Part shown: in pieces, positions 54,046 to 64,000 of the stretch
Numbering within the stretch: position 1 is the first letter of the stretch
How the letters are laid out: the number at the start of each line of letters is the position of its first letter
DNA from: Capitulum mitella
Taxonomy: Eukaryota; Arthropoda; Thecostraca; Pollicipedomorpha; Pollicipedidae
Assembly: GCA_030062745.1 (NCBI GenBank)
Contig: CP099851.1
Coordinates: forward strand, 2,966,393 to 3,030,392
Length of the DNA: 64,000 bases
Direction: 5' to 3'
Notes under the pieces: model-generated
Told to the model about the DNA's origin: nothing
Databases searched by the model: none
What the model saw: the letters and a program-made list of their open reading frames with translations, nothing else
Position numbers and translations under genes: made by a program

Positions 54046-57000
54046 GCACTCCTCACCTCCTGTCCCCCCCCCCGCCTCCGGCGGCCGCCACGGCCGTCAC
54101 GGCCGGCGGTGTCGTGACTGTGCATGAGACGCCGGCCGCCGGCGCGGCCGAACTGGGTCACGGCTCCAGCACCGGAGGGGGGGGGGCGTGGCCTCCCGCC
54201 GGAAGAGAGAGGGGGACAATGCAGCGCCGCAGGACGGCGGGGGCGTCGTGCGAGAACTGTTACGCACCAGGGCGTCTGTCTGTGCCGGCCACGGTAGGTA
54301 GTCAGCCCACCAGCAGGGTCACCACATTGTGTGCAGATATCGGGGGAAATTGGCCCATGACCTTACAACTCACAAGTTATTGGACAATTAGCTGCTGCTA
54401 GAGGTAGAAGTCATGGGTCAAGAGACGCCGTCGATTTCAAATGGATTTAAAGTTAACGCGTACGTTCGCCAGGTATCTGATCGAGATAATAGAAAGGATC
54501 CAAGATTGAAAGAAAAAAAGCAAATTTTTCAGTTGCACTTGGTTTGTTCATCTTTGCTTTGTTTTGTACAATCCCTGCACGGTCCTAAGCTTTTCATGTG
54601 TTTCCTTCCTTTGCGAAGAGCGCTGCCGCATGCACATTTCTCGGGGCACATTGAGCACCAGTCCAAGACGAATACTCGAATCGAAGGCCGCAAATCCAGA
54701 GGTAGCCAACCGGACAGAACACCCAACCAGCTACAGCCGCAGTTTTCCCAGCTCCACCACGAACCCACGCCCAATGTTCCCACACCCACATTTACCCACC
54801 AGCAGCAGCGTAGCCAGGAGTTTCATATAGCCTCAGCAGGCCGACCACTGCCTGTAAAATGCCAACGGTTTGGTCACCCAATCCCAGTTCCTCGTGAAAC
54901 GATGACTAAGTGGTACTGAATGGTGACTGAGGGCGGCACTGGCAATGCAAGCACTACGAGAGATCACGCAGCTTCCTTGAGCCCGCTCCGGCCACGCTGC
55001 TGTCTACCGGACGGATAGCATTCCACGGAGGTGACGTCACCGCCGATGACATCACATCCAAGGCCGCCGGCCGGAAGGCAGGTCTGCGGTGGTCCGGGTT
55101 CGCGCCCAGGGTCCAAGACCCCCCGCGCCTTCGGCTGGCCGGAAAAAAGGCGCGTCCAGGTTGGGCCGCCAGTGACGTCATACCCGGACCGACAGCCACT
55201 GCCGTGACGGCACCGCCTCGGAATGTGGCCCTGTGACGTCACTTGGCTGATTTCAGCGGAAGGCGGCGCGGTTTTTGCACGCCCCCGGCCGAGAGCGAAG
55301 ACACCCGGCGGCACGTGGCGGCGCACGCGGCAGCCCGATTGAAGCCGTCTGGCGCTTGGGTAAACAGCGGTTCCAGGGCGTTAGAAAAACAAGCAAGTGC
55401 AGAACGAGACCTGGTGCCAAATCAGAGCGCCGGCGGGCACGCCTCAGAGGTCTCCGATGACGTCAGCTGTCGTGCGAAAAATTAATTTAAGTGCTCCATT
55501 TATCTCGGACGTGAGAACACTCTTCACGAGCAAAACTGAGTCCAACTAACTCGGTGGCACGTTTACCATGGCAAGTACCGGATGGCTGGATGACGGCCAC
55601 GGATACCGTAGAAAGCCATGCAAGATTTCAGCATTTCTCCTTCCAGTGCCAAAAAACAACTGTTTTTAAGCAGATAACCATCTTCGCAGGAAAAAGACTC
55701 AAGTAACCCCACGCAAGTCACAGAAACGCTTGTTTTCAGCCGCACAGAGAAACAGTACCTGCTCCTCAGTACTCACCGGAACGCACCCATATACCCTCCC
55801 CCCCCCCCGTTCCCCGTCTCTGGTCAGCGCGATGACGGGCCCATACTGGGGTGCGGTCGCCTCACTCGTCGTGAGAAGATAGCATCTGAATCAGCGCGGC
55901 AGGAGCCAGGTGCTGAGACAAACACGGCGCTGTCGTCAGCGGGCGCTGAATTCGTCACCATGAGCTCAGCCGGGCCGCCAGAACCGGCCTCCCCCCTCCG
56001 TCCAGTGGCAACAGACCAAACGGGAGCGGAGCCCGTCCCCCCCCCCGCCGGCCCGGTCGGCCGAGAAGCCAGATGACGCCTTCCGGGGCGCGGTAAGTGG
56101 GCCACGTGGTCTCGGCGCGCGCGGCGGACCGCCAGTCGGAAGAGGCACGCGTCTGCCGCCGGACTGCGTACGCTGCCGAGGCGTCACTCGCCTCGGCAGC
56201 TTCACAGGATAATCGGGCCGCCGGGCAGATCACAGAGGAACAGCGCGGGGAGTCGAGAGGCGGAAGAAAGTGTTTGCTCCCGACAACGCTCATATACCGA
56301 GACAACGCAGATTATGAGGTGCATCATTTACACCATATCTGACGCGCTAAGACGTCGCCTAAGCCCGGCCTTTTCGCAGCCACGCCAGTACGTCAGCCCC
56401 TCGCCGACAGCAGCTTCCTGTTCCCAGCGTTTCGTCTGACCGCCGCTGACCAGAGGACGGAGCCGACAGCCGCCGACGCCTGCGGGCGATGACGGCAGAC
56501 GCCTGACGCCTGAGGGCGGTGACGCCAGACGCCTGACGCCTGAGGGCGTCGCGGGTACTCCCCTGGCCGGCGGGCGGAACCGCAGAGCCTCGTGGCCTCG
56601 CCGGCGGAAGCCGTGACGGACGTGGGGACAAATCGGTCCCGCGAGGGCAGGCCGACCGCCCATGGGGACCCACAGTCCAAGGGGCTATCACCAGCAGAGG
56701 CCCAGGCCGATACCCCGCCAACCACCAGCCAGGCGCTCGGACGACCGGAGGTCAATGAGGACTCGGCTTGGCAGAAGTTATCACCTGGCCCTGTCTGTTA
56801 GTTCGGACTTTCTCTATGTTCTCGTGTTTTCCTGGGCATAGCACCTGGAATGTCGTGAATGCCAGCGTTAAATGTCAAGATTAACTACAGTTTGGACGAA
56901 CACCACTGAAAATCCGGAGCCGGCATGCAGCAAAAGACACGGCACCAACCACAATCACTTTAGGCTGCAATGGTAGATTACGTAGTTCGCTTTCCGGACA

Positions 57001-60000
57001 TTTACTGCTTTCGTGGAGGGTGCATTGTAGAGACCGCAGAAATAGCAGGATTCACAACGGAAGAACTCAGCCAATCGAAAACGCGGGCAACGACGTTGAA
57101 TGACAACGCTGCGCCCTCCGAGTAATAGCAGGTGCCGCAACGCTGGCAGGACCCATGAGATTCAGTCAGCCGTTTACCACTGCCGCCGTATGGACGAAAC
57201 CAAAGACGGTCTTGAAATCACGTCCGCAACTGGTCGGTCTCGCTTCGAAAAGGTCAGCGGAATCGTCCGAAACGTGCCAGCCCAGGGAGAGAAAGAGCGA
57301 AAGAGAAAAACACGACGCCTGTTAATACGCCTGGAGATCCTGGGCCGACAGGAGGATCTAGAACCCCACGACCCGAGGTGTTTTTGCATTAGGCCTATGG
57401 CAACGGCTAGACAGGAACTCTGAAATCCTACGCAGATCGCCCCTTGTAATTTCCGGAAATCCCCAGCCATGCCTAGTTGTCCTGCATGTTGAGCGACATC
57501 AGAGCGCATGTAGAACACGAGGATCCTATCCGTGGCAGAGCCGGGATGCGGGTAGGGCCGCCCGCCGCGATGACCTCATTAAGCCCCGCGGCGAAATCAG
57601 TGCACTCTGTTGACGAGACCAGTACAAACCGGCCGGGCAACGTGTCGACGGACCGTCGAGTTGAACTAACAGCGCCGACGGCGGCTGGTCCCGGAAGAAG
57701 AACTGCCGGCAGTGGTCAATGCTGATCGGGGAACAGTTCATTCGAAGCTAGCTGGCGTTCAGAGCCCATTTACGACGCTACCAGGACCGAATGACAGCCA
57801 ATTCCAGTTACAGTTGTTTATTAACCTACGCCTCATTTCTGCCTATCACTGGTGTTATTTGTGTCTTAAAAAACGTCACTTTCTTTCTCAAACACTGCTT
57901 ATTAGCTTTATTCAACATTCAAGCATGTGCTGTATTAGATCGCTATCAGTCACCTTGTGAAGCTGGCAGTAAACCCTCACACGAAACGGCAATTACCTGC
58001 TCGTTGGCCGTACTAATTCTTGTTGTCACGTGGCTCGGGTAGTTACCAGATACGAGACCGACGAAAACCATCAGAATACCGCATAAACGTCCGCAGAAGC
58101 AGTTACCATTTGAGCGGAACTGCGAAGAGCATCACAGGAAGGACTGATTTTTGCCATGGAAAATATAGCGAAAACGCCTAGCCAAAATCGAAATATTGCA
58201 CGCATGGTCTCCATTTCATAGAGTCCCAACATTTCCACACGACCCTCTAGGTATTGCTTGTTAGAGATCTGGAACATCTACAGCCAATTTTTGCAACGTC
58301 CAGCAGATATTTCGAGACTTCTTGCACTCTGACTAGGCCCAGCGCCAATTGGCAGTTCCGACCGTACTTGCACTCGGCCCCACCTGAAAGTCAGTGGCGT
58401 AAACCGGCTACTCCGAGTCTCAACGTATCACAAGACGGAGCTACGTTATGTTTCCACCAGACCGGGCCGGGGCGGCGGCGGCCGACAGCGGCTCGAGCCG
58501 CAGAGGCGTGCACCGTTACGCTGCCGGCCGCGGCGGCGGCCACGCGTGAGGGCCTGGCCGGCCGGCGGCCGCGCGGGCTGGCACGCCCACACGGCCGCGC
58601 GGGCTGGCACGCCCACACGGCCGCCCGGCCCTCCCGGCTCGCCACGCTGACACACTTCGACCGAGAAAGTCTCTGCAGAAACGGCGCGTACCGGAACATT
58701 GGCTGGGAGAGGAAGATCATGGGCGTCGCCAGACGGTGGAGGGGGGGGGGTGCCGGAATCGTCTCCTAAACTTCGTGGAGTTTCATAATTTACATCAGAG
58801 CGAAGATGATGCATGCACGGGGACACGAAATCATGAACTTCCACTCCCTTTCCTTGTCCTGGCCTGAAATGTTGCGAACTCCCGTTCCACGAGAGAGAAC
58901 TTCATTGCTCCTTTATGTGACTGCACCTGTTGCCTGTTTCCCACATCGCGACCAGCTTCCGCGACGTTCCTCGCGCATTCCCGCTGCCTGCGATCCTCAC
59001 CTGCGGACGCAGTCGCCTGGCAGCCGACCGCAACACAGCGCGCGTCGCTCGCACCACGCACCGCCCCAGCGTCACCGCGATAACCTCAGTGCGTCGGCTG
59101 CAGCACTGGAACCACGCCGGTCGCCGCCCCGCCGCTTTGGCCGGTTTGGCAGGTTATTATGTTGGCGACGCTCGGCAGGAGCGGCGGCGTGGGCGGGCCG
59201 GCCGGCGCCGGGCGAGGTGTGGGTGGGACTGTGACTCAGGCCTGGTGACGAGAGGCGCGATGAAGCTGACAATCGTGAGGCTTCAGAGAAAAGCTTGTCT
59301 CGAGTCTCACGTCGACATGGGTTGGAGCGTGGCTACGAATAGAGACCCTCCCGCCGTAGGTGCCGTCATGGTCGCGGGTGTGCGTGTGTGTGTGTGTGTG
59401 CGTGTTTGAATGAGAGGCGCGCAGATCTTTTCACTGAAACGCGGAGTCTGACAAAGTATGACTGTAAAGTGAATAAAAGTTACAGCTTGAAATGCATTGG
59501 ACTTATTGATTCGCCTTTCAAACGATACTCAATGGAATTTTAGTGCAGCAAAAGTGTAGATAAAACTTACAAATGTTGGAACCTTTGTCTGGGGAGTGAA
59601 CGCAAGGTGCCTCCTGCACCTACCACTGGGGGCGTCCATGGGTTCGCTCGCCTGCAGGTGCAAGAATGCACCAGAGCACTGTTTCTAAAATCCTGAAGTC
59701 GGCGGACCTGCACGGGACGGAAAAGGTAGTGCTAAGAGCGGGAAGTAGTGCTGGATTTGTCCACCAGGCAGGGGGACTTCTCGTTGAGCGGTAGGCACTT
59801 GTGCCTGTCTGCAATCGCACCCACACGACAAGTCCTTGAAACTTGAACAGATTAATATTACGCCTGCCGCACCCCCACCTATTTGACGTAGAACAATGCC
59901 ACCGCGCTATGAATGCCACCGCAATGCCGGTACGCAGCGCCGCCACCGTGTCCTGCAACTCCACCAGTTACCACCACGGGGCGGGGAGTCAGTAGATCTG

Positions 60001-60419
60001 CCAACACTTCGCACCACAAACCGGGCTTGGGCGTTGGCACGGACCGGGCTTGGAATGTTGGAATGTGTATGAAAAAGAGGGCAATATTTTCAAGATGTTC
60101 ATGATATTATTTACACTGTAAAAACCAGATCAGACCGGTGCGTCGTTGACATGTCCATTTATGGCGTCTTATCTCCATGACCTGACATAAAATTGCAATG
60201 GTTTTGATGTCAAGGTATGCAAGACTGATTGATGAAACGGTGCTGCAAATTTTGTTGGGCTGACTTAAACGGTTCAGAAGTTATGCAAGAAAAACCGAGG
60301 GAAGCCCTATTTGACACCCCCGGGCGGTGTCGGGCTGAACGTCAAATGACCATTGCCATCTCCCGGCCTTTGACGTCAGAGGACTCTGGCCTGTCCCAAG
60401 GCCTCTGATCGTGCCACGC

Positions 60420-60960
60420 TCCCCACTGTATCTGAGCTCACGAATGCCCCAAGACTGTACTTGACTATACTTGGCCCTTGACTGTCCCCAGGCCCTTGAC
60501 CGTCCAGGGTCCTCGACCATCCTAGGGCCCATGACCTTTCCAGGACCGCTGGCCGTCTCAGGACTCATGGCTGTCCCGGGAGCTTTAAACATCCCAGGCC
60601 CTTTCCATTCCAGGGTCTCTGACCGTCCGCAGGAGCCCCTGACTGTTTCAGGATTTCTGGCTGCATCAGGACTTAGGACCGTTGCATAGTTCATGGACGT
60701 TTCAGGGTCCTGATCGTCCCAGGACCCCTGGTCACCAAAGGTCAACCGGCCGCTTCATGCTCATGACAGTCTCGGGGCCCTTGTTGTCTCAGGATCCGTG
60801 ACGGTCCCTGAAGATCCTCGAAAATCCCGGTGTTTGAACATCAGAGGGCCCCTGACTGTCTCACAGCCCCTGGTTGTTTCAGAGCCTCTGACATACCAAA
60901 GCCCCTGACCGTCTCGGCGCCGCTAGCGGCCTCAGGGCCCCTAGTCGGCCTCTAGGAGAG
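60420..60960. repeat. Degenerate repeat of about 27-32 bases
   Basis: Many variants of CCCCTGACTGTCTCAGG-like units (GGCCCTTGACCGTCCAGGG and others). It is old and strongly diverged. Confidence 0.8.
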
Positions 60961-63324
60961 GGCGGTCGCTTCCGTCACCCTTCCCTTGACTACGCCGCTG
61001 CTAACGTATCCGTTATGCGTTGCAAAGGTCCTGAGGATCGCAATGGGGGCTCTCGTGGCACTGCCGTTTAATACTGCCCGTGAAATGCAGGAGTCCCACA
61101 AGAGCGGGCGTAGGGCAGACGTACCGGCCTGGGCTCAAGCGGCTACTACCCTCTCCGGAGACCCATGAGACTCCGAGGTTGGATCACCATCAACGCGTGG
61201 CTGCCGACAGCGCCGTCCTGTCGGCTGGAACCCACACTATTGCTTCCTACTTCCCTCCGCTGCGGAGCTGACCGCACACCGCGCCGTGTAGATAGCTGAC
61301 GGCACGTGAACCTTTCTTTTCATAAAGTTTACCCGACATCCAGTGCAAACAGGGTTTTCCATTCGTCCATAGAAGGGCGCAGCAGCCCTAACAGGCGTAG
61401 AATGTGGGGCAGAAAGGGCCGCGGATTTCCGGATCACGGCAAAACGGCGCTTGAAAGCGTCGTGAAATTTGGTGTCGCTGACGATTCATTTATTACACAT
61501 GCTTTGAAACAAAAGAAAAAAGAAATGACCCCAGGTCATTTCAGGTCGCCGAACTATGAAGGCTTGTAAAGCGATTTTTGCGCCAAATGTCGGTTTTTAC
61601 CGTTGCAGGGCAATAGGTAAGCATAAACGGCAGATTACGGGAATGAAATCAGTTAAAGAAAGGTAGTCCACAAGAAAACAAGTCACTTAAAAAGGCTTAA
61701 TGACCTGTTCAAGGTCAAACAAGTTCAATGACCTCAGGCTGTCTTTTTTGACATTAAAACGTTCTCATACCACATTTTGGCACTAAATATAATAAAGGAG
61801 ACGATTTTAGGCCCATTTGGTTTCAGATGTGTCGTTTTTAACTTCTGGGAGATTGGTTTACAGTCCCCAAACATAAAGTTTTCACTGGTTGACCTGGCGG
61901 GGTCGACCCTGGCACCGTTGGATTCCTTGGTGCACAGCTATCGATCGCTTTTTGTCCCGAGGTGCTAGTTCAATAAAGGGCCAAATGGCGAGGGGGAATG
62001 CCTATTGTCCACCCATCCACTCCTCGTCGTCGGTGCGAGTGAAACCCCCCCCCCCGCCCGGCATGTGCCAACAACTCGAAATCATTCTAGAAAAACACAG
62101 CATTGCGTGTAAAAGCTACTTACTGAAAACAGCTCTGGTTCTACCAAAGCAGTTCTAACCTTCCAAAATAATTCTGCCCATGGCATAACCCATGCTCCCT
62201 TGAATTGTCTGGGCGAAATAAATAGTACAACTCCATTAACCCTATTCCCCTTTCGGGGGGATGCCACAGTAGTCCTATCAGGTTTTTGGTCGCACGTTCC
62301 AGAGTTTTTGCGGCAGCCTTACAAATCCTGGTCGCGTTTATCATCTACTTTTCTAAGCATTACATAAATATTTCAATATGCTGTTTCAGTGCATAAGGGC
62401 GTAGCCAGGCCACATTTTTGGGAGGCATCTCAGGCCATATTAGGCACTGCTGAAGGTAAAGGTAAAATGAATGCTAAAAAACTTTTTGGGTAGAAGTTAA
62501 AACGTTAAATGAGTGTATGGTAAATAGCTGGGTAAACATTAATAAATACTTTTGTTTGTCTTAGACCACTTCATAAAGTTAGGGTTAATGTTCTAAATTC
62601 GGTTTTATGTGGATATTTTTACGCTTATTTAAACGCTTATGTAAATCCGGAGAATATACGACTCAGCACAATGTCCTCTACTCGTGTTTCAAGTTTCAGG
62701 TTGGTAATAGGCCGGGTCACGACGCTAAGACCTAAAATGTTCAAACGCGTAGCCCATGTGATGACGGCCATAAACAATGCCAGAAACAGACAACGGATTG
62801 GTCGCCGCGGCTGGTGCAGTCTGCTGGCCTTTGCCCATATTTGGTAAGAACCCGCCCGGATCCTTTCCGGTCCGTTTTCGTGGACATGTGAACCGGGAAG
62901 ACGGCCCGGCCGGCCTGCCCGGGCCGGCGGGCGTTCGTTGCCCGTTCTGGTCGCCGGCCAAAAGTTGAACGGTGCTAAGCTTTTCAGCCGTTTTGTGAAG
63001 TGGTCTAAGATAAACAGAAATATTTTCTTAATGTTTACTCAACTATTTACCATGCACTGATTTAAAATCTTAACCTCTATCCATAAACTTTTTTGGCAAC
63101 CATTTTGCCTTTTACCTTCAACCGTTTAAATTTCGACACGTTCCGTAGTCCGTTCTGTGTTGGCGCAAGGCTGCTGAAGCCATTTGTGCTCTGTGAAGGA
63201 AAATGCAGTTGGCGGTCTCGACTCCAAACGTCTGAACTGTGTCGAGAAATGACTGACGTCGTTAACGTTGTCGCTGTAGACGTCAGAATGGTGCCCGTCA
63301 CGGACAAACAGGCAAATCAATCAG

Positions 63325-63380
63325 TGTTTGATCAGGACACCTGGTGTCCTAATCAAACAAGCGTTTGATTAGGACACCAG
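63325..63380. repeat. Three-part inverted repeat with a perfect 18-bp hairpin
   Basis: CTGGTGTCCTAATCAAAC (63341-63358), loop AAGC, then the perfect reverse complement (63363-63380). Just before it, GTTTGATCAGGACACC can pair with the first arm with one mismatch, so two alternative hairpins compete. Confidence 0.93.
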
Positions 63381-64000
63381 CCCCGAAGATCCAGGACTAT
63401 GATCACTGGGTTTTGATTGTCCGGTGGACGTGTGAAGCCGGGCTCCAGAAGATACAGTGATTTCTGCGTCATAAGGCCGCGGGAGCCAGTCCCAAACGCG
63501 GAACAAAATTGACGGCCACCAGTTTCGGAGCTGCTTTATTTTGGTGGAATATGCTCTACCGAATGGAGTTTCTTGGCACTGGCAAGTTTGTGTTTTGGTT
63601 TTTCATGTGCAAATTTTTGGAAAGTTCAGTAGCTACCTAATATCCACAATTTGGCGAATCTGTAGTCGCGCAAGACCGTTTATTTGCAAGCATTCACGTT
63701 TTTTTTAAACTTTTTTAACTTACTGGCACCATGAGTAGTTCTGAGAATCCCAATTCTGCTTTTTCCTGTCCCTTCAAAGTCATACATCGCAGATTTGAAG
63801 TCAGTACCTTTTCGTCCATACCGGTTATTGGTGACCTTTCATCAGTAACGCTTTGTAGTACTTTGTAATATGGAGAATCAATAAAACTTTGTTGGCAAAG
63901 TTTTTGTTGAGGGTTAATTATTTAAATAAGTAAAAAATTATAAATTAGATTAGATACGCATTAGAAGTCTCATCAACTCATACCCAAAACATCGGAAAAG

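Larger units (their letters stand above)
48000..54414. other. CpG-rich non-coding stretch with short arrays
   Basis: GC-rich at 48.1-49.45 kb and 53.2-54.3 kb. It contains the CT, GGACA and GTGACTGAC arrays listed separately and remnants of family B at about 50820-50865. No supported gene. Confidence 0.55.
54415..64000. other. Right end of window, non-coding as far as can be seen
   Basis: GC-rich to about 59.3 kb, with short arrays at 56470-56565 (GACGCCTGAGGGCG) and 58545-58625 (CGCGGGCTGGCACGCCCACA). It becomes AT-richer toward 64 kb. A remnant like family B (GGGCGTAGCCAGGCC) is at 62397. No supported gene. Confidence 0.55.

Noticed and set aside
54413..54919. 168-codon + strand open frame
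   Set aside because: No family likeness, no flanking splice or start context, Pro/Gln-rich text with a similar open frame on the other strand. It could be chance; RNA evidence would be needed.
38178..64000. Search for tRNA, rRNA or viral genes upstream of NCX
   Set aside because: No cloverleaf, rRNA-like block or viral coding region was recognised by eye.

Overview
This is a eukaryotic, intron-rich genomic window. An arthropod is likely, perhaps a crustacean: there is an interstitial TTAGG-type array near 10.66 kb, the complete ion-exchanger gene is of invertebrate type, introns are long and full of minisatellites, and many stretches are GC- and CpG-rich. The species is an inference; a barnacle-like genome would fit but is not shown by the sequence.

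Left third (1-13.5 kb, + strand): the 3' part of a multi-exon gene for a single-pass membrane protein. Fourteen exons join in consistent splice phase into 847 residues. The order is a long novel extracellular region, one six-cysteine thrombospondin type 1 repeat, two Ig-like domains, one transmembrane helix followed at once by a basic stop-transfer stretch, and a short cytoplasmic tail. The 5' end lies outside the window. I do not recognise a named family.

Middle (18.7-38.2 kb, - strand): a complete Na+/Ca2+ exchanger gene (NCX/Calx family). I placed all 14 coding exons by splice sites and phase. They sum to 2547 nt, an open frame of 848 codons plus TAG. The protein has both alpha repeats, the two Calx-beta calcium-binding domains and the ten-helix layout. 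The start is fixed by an in-frame TGA 12 nt upstream, in a 5'UTR exon that begins at a good acceptor. The two genes converge; 13.5-18.7 kb between them is non-coding.

Right (38.2-64 kb): no coding region I can support. It holds CpG-rich stretches, short tandem arrays, perfect hairpins and interspersed repeats, and may include the NCX promoter and an upstream 5'UTR intron.

The most unusual feature is shared by both genes. Several minisatellites or short tandem duplications sit directly against an exon, and their unit is a copy of that exon's own splice junction (donor or acceptor, sometimes with exon bases). This is seen at exon 1 donor, exon 3 acceptor and exon 9 donor of the left gene, and at exon 2 donor, exon 4 acceptor, exon 5 donor (weaker) and exon 6 acceptor of NCX. 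Other items: a large inverted repeat of about 2.5 kb in an NCX intron, two dispersed repeat families, a probable GC-AG intron, a probable frame break in the cytoplasmic tail of the left gene, and an A/T/C homopolymer tract that looks like an assembly artefact.
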